The notes beneath the pieces were generated by a model. It had not been told where the DNA came from. It saw only the letters and a program-made list of their open reading frames with translations, and did no database searches. A stretch of 64,000 nucleotides of DNA. Origin: Clostridium sp. M62/1. GTDB lineage: Bacteria; Bacillota; Clostridia; Lachnospirales; Lachnospiraceae. Positions 35,688-44,652 of the stretch are shown piece after piece. The DNA lies in the NCBI RefSeq assembly GCF_020736365.1, contig NZ_CP085988.1:1184001-1248000 (forward strand), in the 5' to 3' direction. Position numbers and translations under genes: made by a program. Every line of letters starts with the position of its first letter. Within the stretch, counting starts at the first letter, position 1.

Positions 35688-36776
35688 ATGGGGAAGGAAA
35701 ATATACAGAGGCTGCCTGCAGAAGAGCTGTTTCAAAAGGAGATCGATGCGCTGATTGCTGCAGAGAGGGAGTCTGTTCCCTCGGGATGGAGGATGTCGCC
35801 GCGCTCGGTTCTCACCTACATATGCGGCGGGAAGGCAAAAGGAGTGGAGATTACTCCCAAGTATATCGGCCACAGAAGGCTGGTGGAAATAGCCATCGCT
35901 ACCCTGGTGACGGACAGGGCTCTTCTGCTGATAGGAGATCCGGGAACTGCGAAATCCTGGCTGTCAGAGCATCTGACTGCGGCTATAAACGGGGATTCCA
36001 CCAAGGTTATCCAGGGGACGGCAGGGACCACAGAGGAACAGATCCGATATTCCTGGAACTACGCCATGCTGATTGCAGGAGGTCCCTCCAGGGAGGCTCT
36101 GATCCCAAGTCCGGTGTACCGCGCCATGGAAACGGGAACCATCGCCAGAATGGAGGAGATTTCAAGGTGCGCCTGTGAGGTACAGGATGCGCTGATCTCG
36201 ATTCTGTCGGAGAAGAGGATATCCGTACCGGAGCTGGGAATCGAGATACCGGCGAAAAAGGGGTTTTCCATTATCGCTACAGCCAACACGAGGGACAAGG
36301 GAGTCAACGATATGTCCTCAGCCTTAAAGCGCCGTTTTAATACCGTGGTCCTGCCGGCGCCTGAAAGCCTGGGTGCAGAGATGGACATCGTGCGCACCAG
36401 AGTTACCCAGCTTTCGGAAAATCTGGATCTCAATGCGGCAGTGCCTGACAGTGAGGTGGTGGAAAAGGTCTGCACCATTTTCAGGGAGCTTAGGATGGGG
36501 ATGACGCTGGACGGCAGGCAGAAGTTAAAGAGCACATCCGGCGTGCTGTCTACGGCTGAGGCAATTTCCCTGCTGGGGGGAAGTATGGCTCTGGCCGGAA
36601 GTTTTGGAGACGGAACAGTCACAGACTGCGATTTGGCTGCAGGACTGCAGGGAGCCATAGTCAAGGACGAGGACAGGGATTCCAAGGCATGGGTAGAATA
36701 TCTGGAAAATGTCATGAAGAAACGCGGTTCCCGATGGCTCGGACTTTACAGGGAGTGCAGGGAGCTGAACAGCTAG
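35688..36776 (+). CDS. MoxR-type AAA+ ATPase of the cassette
   Basis: 362 residues. Walker A GDPGTAKS is at residues 83-90, sensor-1 ATAN at 197-200 and the arginine finger in ALKRRFN at 212-218. The Walker B segment reads TIARMEEIS (151-159), with E-E in place of the usual D-E. MoxR ATPases act as chaperones that load cofactors into or remodel partner complexes, nearly always with a VWA protein, which here is encoded two genes downstream. It is a soluble protein. It starts 66 bases after the helical protein gene. Confidence 0.9.
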   Translation: MGKENIQRLPAEELFQKEIDALIAAERESVPSGWRMSPRSVLTYICGGKAKGVEITPKYIGHRRLVEIAIATLVTDRALLLIGDPGTAKSWLSEHLTAAINGDSTKVIQGTAGTTEEQIRYSWNYAMLIAGGPSREALIPSPVYRAMETGTIARMEEISRCACEVQDALISILSEKRISVPELGIEIPAKKGFSIIATANTRDKGVNDMSSALKRRFNTVVLPAPESLGAEMDIVRTRVTQLSENLDLNAAVPDSEVVEKVCTIFRELRMGMTLDGRQKLKSTSGVLSTAEAISLLGGSMALAGSFGDGTVTDCDLAAGLQGAIVKDEDRDSKAWVEYLENVMKKRGSRWLGLYRECRELNS

Positions 36777-36810
36777 CTGATCAGAGGCAGAAAGGCAGGG
36801 AGAGAAAGAC

Positions 36811-39153
36811 ATGAGAGAAGGGTTTGAGGAAAGAAAGCTGCGGCTCTGTCCGGGCGGCCCCCATCTGTTCGGAATCCGTCATCTGTCGCCTGGGGGAGCC
36901 TGGCATCTTCGGACATTTCTGGATCAGACGGATCCGGAGCTTGTGCTAATCGAAGGGCCGTCTGATTTTACCGATCTGATTGGGGAGCTGACAGACACCC
37001 AGGTGAAGCCGCCCGTAGCTGTGATGGCCTACACAACAGAGCTCCCCGTCCGGACGCTTCTCTATCCGTTTGCCGTCTATTCGCCGGAATATCAGGCGCT
37101 TCTGTGGGCCAGGGAAAATGGAAAGCAGGCCAGATTTATGGATCTGACCTCCGGCACCTTTCTGGCTCTTCAGAAGGCGAGAGAGGAACTAAGGAGTGAA
37201 GCCTCCATAGAAAAAGAACATGCGGATAAGGAAAAACGGGAGCAGGGACTCCGTATATCCGAGCTCTACGAAAAGGTCGACCGGACGGCAGGCGCAGGAG
37301 GGCAGGAGGCCTTCTGGGAGCATGTGATGGAAAACGCAGGGACGGCTGATGGCTACAGGAAGGGGGCGGCTGAATTTGGCTCCAGTCTTCGGGAGCTGTC
37401 AGAGGAGGATCCGGCTGAGCGGGCAGAAACGAATCTGAGGGAAGCGTATATGCGCCGTGAGATAGAGCGGGCTGTGAGGGAGGGGATCCCTCCTGATCGG
37501 ATTGTCGCCGTCACCGGAGCCTTCCACCTTACAGGGCTTCAGAGGACGGCTGCCATGACAGAGGAGGAGGTACAGACTCTTGCCTGTATGGAGTCCTGCA
37601 GGACACTGATGCCGTATTCCTACTTCCGGCTTTCTGAGCGAGGCGGATATGGGGCGGGAAACCGGGCACCGGCCTACTATGAGCTGCTGTGGGAGGCCAG
37701 AAAGAGGAGAGAGGGAAGCTACGGAGCCATACGCTATCTTTCCAATCTGGCGGCATTCTGCCGGAGAGAGGGAAATCCTGTCTCTTCCGCTGAGGTGATC
37801 GAGGCCCTCCGCCTGGCCGGGGCGCTGGCACAGCTGTCAGGTTACGAGAATCCGTCGCTGAGTGATCTGAAAGATGCGGCCATAGCCTGCATGGGCCATG
37901 GGAGCTATGGAGAGCTGGCAGTGGCCATGGCGGACACGGAGATCGGAACTGCAGTGGGAAGCCTGCCGGAGGGAGTGAGCCAGACCTCCATTCAGACGGA
38001 TTTTAACAGAAATATGGCGGAGCTGAAGCTGGAGCGCTACCGCTCTGTGACGGCACAGGAGCTCTCCCTGGATCTGAGGGAAAAGCTGACTGTGAAATCG
38101 GAGCGGGCTGCATTTCTGGACTTAAACCGCTCTTTTTTCCTGCACAGGCTTCGCGTCCTGGGAAACAGCTTTGTATCTCTGCAGAAAAAACGCCAGGAAG
38201 GGGCGACCTGGGCGGAGGGATGGGTTCTGAGATGGACGCCGGAATCAGAAATCCAGCTGGTGGAGGCAGTGCTCAAGGGGGATACCATCGAGCAGGCCGC
38301 TTCTCTTGAGCTGAAACAGAGGGCGGACAGGGCGGGAAGCATCGGAGCTCTTTCCAGGGTTACAGAGGAGGCATTTCTGTGCGGTATGCCGGAGGCAGTG
38401 GCCTACACTGTGTCAGCTCTGCAGGCCATGGCAGTGGATACGGCTTCTGCAGAGGAGCTGGCCTCTGCGGCCGGCAGCCTGTCTGTGGTGCTCCAGTATG
38501 GGGATATCAGGAAACTTAACAGGAAGCCGCTGATCCCAGTGCTTGCCCAGATCTTCTTAAGGCTCTGTCTGATTCTGGTGGAAGAGTGCCGGTGCGATGA
38601 CGATGCGGCTAAACGGGTGGCCGAGGCCATAAACACAGCCAACACGGTAGCTGTTTCCCATGATTTTTTGGATGGGGAGCGTCTGGATCGTGTCCTGCAG
38701 GAAATTGCCGGAAGGGATGATCTGAACACAAAACTGTCAGGCTTTGCGGCAGCCATCCTTCTTGAAAAGGGAAAAATGATGGAGGAGGAGCTTTTAAGAG
38801 AGGTGTCCAGAAGGCTCTCGCCGGGAATTCCGGCTGAGCTGGGGGCCGGGTGGTTTGAAGGGCTGTCCATGAAGAACCATTACGCCCTGATTGCAAGACT
38901 CTCCTTGTGGGAAAGCCTGAGCGGGTATCTGGATGAACTGGATGACAGGGAATTTAAGAGGGCCCTTGTGTTTCTGAGGAGAGCCTTCGCAGACTTCACC
39001 TCTGAGGAAAAAAACAGGATTGCGGAAAATCTGGGAGAAATCTGGCAGGTAAACCCGGGACAGGTGAGCGAGCTTTTAAATGAAACTCTCTCAGGTGAGG
39101 AGCAGCAGGAGCTTTTAGAGGGGCTGTCAGATTTTGACTTTGACGATATATAG
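36811..39153 (+). CDS. DUF5682-like protein of the MoxR/VWA cassette
   Basis: 780 residues, soluble. The N-terminus has the signature GIRHLSPGGAWHLRTFL (22-38) followed by ELVLIEGPSD (46-55), and later VAVTGAFHLTGL (around 230-241). This histidine/glutamate pattern resembles the TraB/ChaN/Tiki-like fold, some of whose members are metal-dependent proteases or hydrolases; that link is a guess from motif shape. The C-terminal half is helical. DUF5682 proteins typically sit beside MoxR and VWA genes, as here (34 bases after the ATPase). It may be the effector of the cassette. Confidence 0.75.
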   Translation: MREGFEERKLRLCPGGPHLFGIRHLSPGGAWHLRTFLDQTDPELVLIEGPSDFTDLIGELTDTQVKPPVAVMAYTTELPVRTLLYPFAVYSPEYQALLWARENGKQARFMDLTSGTFLALQKAREELRSEASIEKEHADKEKREQGLRISELYEKVDRTAGAGGQEAFWEHVMENAGTADGYRKGAAEFGSSLRELSEEDPAERAETNLREAYMRREIERAVREGIPPDRIVAVTGAFHLTGLQRTAAMTEEEVQTLACMESCRTLMPYSYFRLSERGGYGAGNRAPAYYELLWEARKRREGSYGAIRYLSNLAAFCRREGNPVSSAEVIEALRLAGALAQLSGYENPSLSDLKDAAIACMGHGSYGELAVAMADTEIGTAVGSLPEGVSQTSIQTDFNRNMAELKLERYRSVTAQELSLDLREKLTVKSERAAFLDLNRSFFLHRLRVLGNSFVSLQKKRQEGATWAEGWVLRWTPESEIQLVEAVLKGDTIEQAASLELKQRADRAGSIGALSRVTEEAFLCGMPEAVAYTVSALQAMAVDTASAEELASAAGSLSVVLQYGDIRKLNRKPLIPVLAQIFLRLCLILVEECRCDDDAAKRVAEAINTANTVAVSHDFLDGERLDRVLQEIAGRDDLNTKLSGFAAAILLEKGKMMEEELLREVSRRLSPGIPAELGAGWFEGLSMKNHYALIARLSLWESLSGYLDELDDREFKRALVFLRRAFADFTSEEKNRIAENLGEIWQVNPGQVSELLNETLSGEEQQELLEGLSDFDFDDI

Positions 39154-39195
39154 GACGTGAGTCTGGACAGGAGAGAGTGCAGAGGGGAGGCAGAA

Positions 39196-40395
39196 ATGGA
39201 TACGGCAGAACGCATGAAACGATGGCGCCTGATTCTTGGCGCAGAGAGCGAGGGGCAGTTTCAGACAATGGAGGGGTATGGAGGAGCCAGGCTGTCAGAG
39301 GAGCAGCTGATGATGGATCAGGCCCTTGCCGCCATATATAACAGCGCAGCCTACGGCGGATTTCAGGCTCAGGGAGGAGCCGGACAGGGAGGCGGAAAGG
39401 GACCCTCCAACCCTCAGATTACCAGGTGGCTGGGAGATGTGAGAACGCTGTTTGACCGGGAGCTTGTGAAGATTGTGCAGGGTGATGCCATGGAGCGGTG
39501 CGGTCTGAAACAGCTTCTGTTTGAGCCGGAGATACTGGAAAATCTGGAGCCGGACATGAGCCTGGCCAGCACCCTTCTGCTCTTAAAGGATCAGATCCCA
39601 AAACGCTCGAAGGACAGTGTAAGAGCATTTATAGAGAAAATTGTGGAGGAGATCAACCGGCTGCTGGAGCAGGATGTCAGGAGGGCGGTAGCATCTGCGG
39701 TCAACCGACGCCGCCATTCTCCTATCCCGTCGGCCTCTGCCATGGATTTTCAGAGGACGATCCAGAGAGGGCTTAGAAACTACAGGCCGGAGGTGAAAAA
39801 GATCATCCCCGAGCATTTTTATTTCTTTGACCGCACCAGCAGGACAGCGGCCAACAGGCATACGGTTATTCTGGATGTGGATCAGAGCGGTTCCATGGGA
39901 GAGTCGGTTATCTATTCTTCGGTTATGAGCTGCATTCTGGCCAGCATGGCGGCTTTAGAGACAAGAATCGTGGCCTTTGACACAAATGTGGTAGATTTAA
40001 CGGAAAAATGCAGTGACCCGGTGGATCTGCTGTTCGGATTCCAGCTGGGAGGAGGAACAGATATTGACCGCTCAGTAGCGTACTGCGAGAAATTCATCGA
40101 GAATCCGTCTAAGACCCTGTTTTTTCTGATTTCAGATTTAGAGGAAGGGGGAAACCGGGCCTCCCTTCTGAGACGTCTCGCCTCCCTTCGGGAGTCGGGT
40201 GTATCGGTAATCTGTCTGCTGGCCATTGCCGACAAGGGAAAGCCCTACTACGATGCCCAGATGGCAGGCCGCATCGCCTCCCTGGGAATCCCCTGCTTTG
40301 CCTGCGCCCCGGAAAAGCTCCCGGCCCTCCTGGAGCGAGCCCTGAAAGGGCAGGACCTCACCATCTTTGAAAAAGAGATTTCAGGAAGTTCATAA
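39196..40395 (+). CDS. VWA domain protein of the MoxR cassette
   Basis: 399 residues from ATG 39196 behind GGGGAGG; an in-frame GTG at 39157 is less likely. The C-terminal von Willebrand A domain (about 221-399) has a complete MIDAS metal site: DxSxS at 229-233 (DQSGSMG), T288 in GGGTDI and D314 in SDLEEGG. The N-terminal half is helical with a glycine-rich stretch near 59-69. Such proteins work as the substrate-binding partner of MoxR ATPases. It ends the five-gene operon. Confidence 0.88.
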   Translation: MDTAERMKRWRLILGAESEGQFQTMEGYGGARLSEEQLMMDQALAAIYNSAAYGGFQAQGGAGQGGGKGPSNPQITRWLGDVRTLFDRELVKIVQGDAMERCGLKQLLFEPEILENLEPDMSLASTLLLLKDQIPKRSKDSVRAFIEKIVEEINRLLEQDVRRAVASAVNRRRHSPIPSASAMDFQRTIQRGLRNYRPEVKKIIPEHFYFFDRTSRTAANRHTVILDVDQSGSMGESVIYSSVMSCILASMAALETRIVAFDTNVVDLTEKCSDPVDLLFGFQLGGGTDIDRSVAYCEKFIENPSKTLFFLISDLEEGGNRASLLRRLASLRESGVSVICLLAIADKGKPYYDAQMAGRIASLGIPCFACAPEKLPALLERALKGQDLTIFEKEISGSS

Positions 40396-40447
40396 CCGCA
40401 CCAAAAACACAGCAAATCAAAAACCGCCCCCCATTTAAAGCTCCACC

Positions 40448-40645
40448 TTAACAGAACCATGGGGGTATGGTATAATAACCGCGGAGCGGTTATTATACCT
40501 GCGCATACCGGTTTCAGCATGTACTGCTGAAATCCGGGCGCTAAATTCCGCCGGAGGCTGCCGTATCCGAAGGATATGGTATAATAACTGCGGGAAAGCA
40601 AAGCGCAGTTTACCCGTATAAAGCCTGCAGGACGCGCAAGCAGGC
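40448..40645 (+). promoter_or_regulatory. Structured control element with duplicated promoter motif before the restriction-modification genes
   Basis: A promoter TTAACA (40448-40453), 17 bases, TATAAT (40471-40476) is built into a perfect 14-bp inverted repeat GGTATAATAACCGC GGA GCGGTTATTATACC (40469-40499). The motif TATGGTATAATAACYGCGG, with an extended -10, recurs 109 bp later (40466 and 40575), the second copy leading into AACTGCG-N11-CGCAGTT (40586-40610). Further stems: TTTCAGCA TGTAC TGCTGAAA near 40512 and GCCTGC ... GCAGGC near 40623. It likely sets methylase timing or is a dispersed repeat. No gene is seen in this 300-base spacer. Confidence 0.65.
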
Positions 40646-40695
40646 CTCTGGCCTCACTCGTCCGCTGCAATACAGACTACTCACAGGAGAGATAC

Positions 40696-41622
40696 ATGAC
40701 ATCATCACATACATCCTTAACAGCATCATCAACACAGCCGCACCACCCATCTGTGTGCGGAAACTCCCATGTACAGAAACGGGGGACTGCCCGGCAGCAG
40801 GAGGTTGCGCCTATCCTCAAATGGGTAGGAGGAAAGCGGCAGCTTCTGGAATCCATTGTGCCGCTGATTCCGGAGTATACCACTTATTATGAGCCCTTTG
40901 TGGGAGGAGGTGCAGTCCTGTTTGCCACTCAGCCCAAAAAGGCAGTGATCAATGACTCCAATGCCGAGCTGATCAATGTCTATGAGACTGTGAAAAACCA
41001 GCCGGAAGAGCTGATCAGCCTTCTGGAACAGCACAGAGAGGCAAACTGTCAGGAGTACTTTTACCAAATCCGTGCTCTTGACCGGGAGCCGGAAGCCTAC
41101 GGACAGCTGACGCCTGTGGAGAGAGCTGCCAGGATCATCTATCTGAATAAAACCTGCTATAACGGTCTCTTTCGTGTCAACAGCTCCGGCCAGTTCAACG
41201 CGCCCTGGGGGCGTTACAAAAACCCGAATATCTCAGGGGCGGACAACATCCGGGCTATGAGCGCCTACCTGAACCGGGCCAGGGTGACAATCAAATGCGG
41301 AGACTACAGGGAAGCCCTGAAGGGGATCCGAAAGGGAGCCTTTGTCTACTTCGACCCGCCTTATATGCCCCTCAGCTTATCCTCCTCCTTTACCGGCTAC
41401 ACGGCGAGCGGGTTCGGCGAGGCAGAGCAGATTGAGCTGAAGCGCCAGTGCGACCTCCTGGATAAAAGAGGAATCAAATTTCTGCTCTCCAATTCCTGCT
41501 GTGAATTTATAGAAAACCTTTACAGCGGCTATACCATAGAGCGTGTTTCAGCCAAGCGGGCTATCAATGCAAAGGCAGATAAGCGGGGAGCCATCGACGA
41601 GGTTCTGGTGAGAAATTACTGA
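40696..41622 (+). CDS. DNA adenine methyltransferase, Dam/D12 class (alpha group)
   Basis: 308 residues. Motif order fits the alpha group of N6-adenine methylases: PILKWVGGKRQLL (39-51), the SAM-binding FVGGGAVLF (68-76), and catalytic DPPY at 220-223 (FDPPYMPLS). Relatives include Dam and the MboI/DpnII methylases that modify GATC; the site cannot be read from sequence. The first 37 residues are an unusual S/T/H-rich extension before the conserved start; no better internal start was found. The restriction gene follows 43 bases later. Confidence 0.9.
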   Translation: MTSSHTSLTASSTQPHHPSVCGNSHVQKRGTARQQEVAPILKWVGGKRQLLESIVPLIPEYTTYYEPFVGGGAVLFATQPKKAVINDSNAELINVYETVKNQPEELISLLEQHREANCQEYFYQIRALDREPEAYGQLTPVERAARIIYLNKTCYNGLFRVNSSGQFNAPWGRYKNPNISGADNIRAMSAYLNRARVTIKCGDYREALKGIRKGAFVYFDPPYMPLSLSSSFTGYTASGFGEAEQIELKRQCDLLDKRGIKFLLSNSCCEFIENLYSGYTIERVSAKRAINAKADKRGAIDEVLVRNY

Positions 41623-41665
41623 TCCGTAAGATTGCCGGACGCATCTTCAGAACGAGGGAGGAACT

Positions 41666-42961
41666 GTGGGAATCATTGAGGAAAAATGGGAGGCTCTGTT
41701 TGAAAAATACAGAATCAGGGAGGAAGTGGACGCGCACGGCTGCTTCTCGATTACAGCCGATCAGATCCGGGAGTTTAAGGAACCGCGTCTCATGACAAAA
41801 TTTGACACCCGGGAATCCCTACCGAAGGTTTTTGGAAGACTGGGAATTCTCCCGGTGACCAGGGGAAAATACGTGATCGGAGACTTCAGACTCTATGAGG
41901 ACTTTCCGGAGTTCTCCCCGGAGTCTGCCGGAGGGATAAAGCGGGCAGACAGTTCCCTGATACCGGATTATCTGGAAACCATCGATATAAAGGACGTGCG
42001 CTCAGAGGCAGCGGCCATCCGTCTGATGGGGTTCGCAGGGATCCTGGAGGATTTTCTCGGAGAGAAAAGAATGATTGAAACAGTGTCCGGCAGGATGGCA
42101 TCCGGCGTGTTTTCCTTTCAGATTCACTCAGAGGACAGGAAACGGCTGTCAGCCATTGAGGTGAACAATTCCCAGGTGGAAATTGACGGCGGATTCGAGG
42201 GCCGCAGCTGTTTTTCCATCATAGAAGGAAAAAATGTAGTGCACAGCAACTTTCTGGTGCGCCAGCTCTATTACCCCTTTCGCCTGTGGAGGGAAAAGAT
42301 CAGAAAACCGATCCGTCCGGTGTTCCTGGTCTACTCCAACAATATCTTCCGGCTTCTGGAGTATGAATTCACCGACTGGCAGCTCTACGACTCGCCGCGG
42401 CTGATACAGGAAAAATATTATAGCTTTGAGGACACGGCGATCCGGCTGGAGGAGCTGGCTGAGGTGTGGCGCGAGACAAAGGTTCTCCCTGAGCCTGAGG
42501 GGATTCCCTTTATACAGGCAGACAGCTTTGACAAGGTCATTTCCCTGACTGAGCATCTGAACCGTCATCCCCTGACCTCACAGGAGATTGCAGAGGTGTT
42601 CGGATTCCGGGAGAGACAGTCCGGCTATTACTACAATGCCTGCGCCTATCTGGGACTGGCGTGCAGAAAAAAGCCGGCCGGGGCACAGAAAGGACCTGTG
42701 CGCATCGGGATTACTCCGGCTGGAAGGCGCCTGCTGTCCCTTTCCTACCGGGAGAGGCAGCTTGGCTATGTAAAACGGATTCTGGAGCATGAGATTTTCC
42801 ATGAGCTTTTTGGGATTTTCCTGAGTACCGGAACGATACCTGATAAGAAATACATCGAAAAAAGAATGATGGCCATGGGCCTCTGCACAGAGAGCCTGGC
42901 AGGCCGCAGGGCCTCATCGGTAGCAGGCTGGCTCAGATGGATCAAACACCTTACGGACTGA
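41666..42961 (+). CDS. Type II restriction endonuclease, PD-(D/E)XK type
   Basis: 431 residues starting at GTG 41666 after AGGGAGG. Around residues 165-190 (AIEVNNSQVEIDGGFE ... FSIIEGKN) it shows the nuclease pattern with D174 and E187-x-K189. The C-terminal third looks like a winged helix (LTSQEIAEVFGFRERQSGYYYNA ... ITPAGRRLL), fit for target recognition. Placement directly after an adenine methylase supports a restriction role. I do not recognise a close named enzyme, so specificity is open. Confidence 0.78.
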   Translation: MGIIEEKWEALFEKYRIREEVDAHGCFSITADQIREFKEPRLMTKFDTRESLPKVFGRLGILPVTRGKYVIGDFRLYEDFPEFSPESAGGIKRADSSLIPDYLETIDIKDVRSEAAAIRLMGFAGILEDFLGEKRMIETVSGRMASGVFSFQIHSEDRKRLSAIEVNNSQVEIDGGFEGRSCFSIIEGKNVVHSNFLVRQLYYPFRLWREKIRKPIRPVFLVYSNNIFRLLEYEFTDWQLYDSPRLIQEKYYSFEDTAIRLEELAEVWRETKVLPEPEGIPFIQADSFDKVISLTEHLNRHPLTSQEIAEVFGFRERQSGYYYNACAYLGLACRKKPAGAQKGPVRIGITPAGRRLLSLSYRERQLGYVKRILEHEIFHELFGIFLSTGTIPDKKYIEKRMMAMGLCTESLAGRRASSVAGWLRWIKHLTD

Positions 42962-43086
42962 TGAACCCCGGGGAAGAAGGGGGAGGAGTCCAGCCTGCCC
43001 CCAGTCCGCCTCAAATCTGCCTCAAATCGGAGCGCAGCAAAGCTTTCCGCCGCGCTCAGCAAATGAGAGACAACGCCCTCGGCTCC

Positions 43087-44259
43087 TTAATACCATCTTA
43101 CCATGGGAATCTCATTGTTGATGCCCTTTGTGCAGAGGATCTGATGGATGTCAATGATGCCGTTGTGGAAGGTGGCTGCGCAGGAGGACAGATACAGTTC
43201 CCACATTCGCAGGAAGCGCTCGTCAAACATGGCGCGGGCCTCCTCCATATGCTCTCTGTAGTTCTTCTCCCAGCAGAGCAGGGTTTTGTTGTAGTGGAGG
43301 CGGAGATTTTCCACGTCAAGGGTGTGGAAGCTGTCTTCTGCCAGGGCGGAGATCATTTCCCGCAGGCTTGGGATCATCCCTCCCGGGAAGATATATTTTT
43401 TGATCCAGGGATCTCCCGGATGCTCCTTTAAAGCGCTGATAAAGTGGAGCAGGAACATGCCTCCGTCTTTTAATACACTGTCCACACAGTCTATAAAGAG
43501 CTGATAGTTGTCACGTCCCACATGCTCCAGCATCCCTACGCTCACCACACGGTCAAAGGACAGGCCGCTTCCCTTCAAATCTCTGTAATCCATCAGCTTG
43601 ACCGTGAGGGAATCCTGAAGGCCTTCATCCTGAATGCGTTTTTCAAATTCTCTGTACTGTTCATGGCTCAGAGTAATGCCTGTGCCCTTAATCTTATACT
43701 TCTTTGCAGCCTCAATCAGAAGAAAGCCCCATCCGCAGCCGATATCCAGAAGAGACATTCCCTCCTTCAGCCACAGCTTTTCGAGAATGTAGTCAACCTT
43801 ATTTTTCTGGGCTGTCTCCAGGCTGTCCTCCGGCGTCTTAAAATAGGCGCAGGAATAGCTCATGGTCTTGTCCAGCCATAGCTTATAAAAATCATTTCCC
43901 AGATCGTAATGGCTGGTTACCTCCTTTGCCTGATTTTTCTTTGAGGTGGAGGAGTGAATCAGCTTTTTCAGGGCATGTTCATCCGTTGAAAATTTTCCCA
44001 TCTGTCCCAGAAAGTGATCCAGAGCATTGTAGAGATTTCCCTCCACCTCCAGATCGCCGTCCATGTAGGCCTCGCCCAGAGCCAGAGAAGTACTGGTCAG
44101 GAGCTTTGACATGGGGATCGCTTTTTTGAAAGAAACGGTAAAAGCCGGCTCTCCGCTTCCGATGGGGTAAGAACGGTCACCAAACTTTATTATAAAGGGA
44201 TAATCTGTAAAACGTCCGAGAAATTCTACCATGGCTTTTTCTTCTACTGCTTCAAACAT
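43087..44259 (-). CDS. cfa: Cyclopropane-fatty-acyl-phospholipid synthase
   Basis: 390 residues from the ATG at 44259, preceded by AAGGAGG; the open frame runs 25 codons further upstream without support. The SAM-binding motif LLDIGCGWGFLLIEAA is near residue 172 and is followed by GTGITLSHEQYREFEKRI, both typical of Cfa. The enzyme adds a methylene group from SAM to unsaturated membrane lipid chains, often in stationary or acid stress. It stands alone between the convergent restriction gene and a divergent acetyltransferase gene. Confidence 0.9.
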   Translation of the reverse strand: MFEAVEEKAMVEFLGRFTDYPFIIKFGDRSYPIGSGEPAFTVSFKKAIPMSKLLTSTSLALGEAYMDGDLEVEGNLYNALDHFLGQMGKFSTDEHALKKLIHSSTSKKNQAKEVTSHYDLGNDFYKLWLDKTMSYSCAYFKTPEDSLETAQKNKVDYILEKLWLKEGMSLLDIGCGWGFLLIEAAKKYKIKGTGITLSHEQYREFEKRIQDEGLQDSLTVKLMDYRDLKGSGLSFDRVVSVGMLEHVGRDNYQLFIDCVDSVLKDGGMFLLHFISALKEHPGDPWIKKYIFPGGMIPSLREMISALAEDSFHTLDVENLRLHYNKTLLCWEKNYREHMEEARAMFDERFLRMWELYLSSCAATFHNGIIDIHQILCTKGINNEIPMVRWY

Positions 44260-44652
44260 CGTCAATTCCTCCTTCCAAGAAAAACTCCCGAGAGGGGAGT
44301 ATAGCCGTCCATATACATTTCTACTAATGTTCATATGAATATATATAAAAACTAATACTATTTCTTTTTATTTACTCTAATTTTTTAAAACTGTCAAGGG
44401 AAATAATGGCAAAAATATCGGAAAAATAAGGTAAATTTTCGACAAATGCGAATGCGATCTTAAAATATATCCATAATAATGTCGGATTCGGACGTTTGCT
44501 GAGGGCAGAATAGAGAAACAGACGGAGGAAGAGGCAGCATAAAAGCCTTGCTAAGAGAGCGCAGATCAGGTATATTTTTCTTGCGGCACCGGCCTTATCT
44601 GGCAGGTGCCGCACACGAATCGACATCGAAAATTCAGGAGGGGAACGGAAGG
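44260..44652. promoter_or_regulatory. AT-rich divergent intergenic region between cfa and the acetyltransferase gene
   Basis: 393 bases, AT-rich from 44315 to 44480. It must contain divergent promoters, but I cannot pick a convincing -35/-10 pair on either strand. TGCGGCACC near 44582 and its partner GGTGCCGCA near 44604 can form a hairpin in the leader of the plus-strand gene. No gene seen. Confidence 0.45.
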
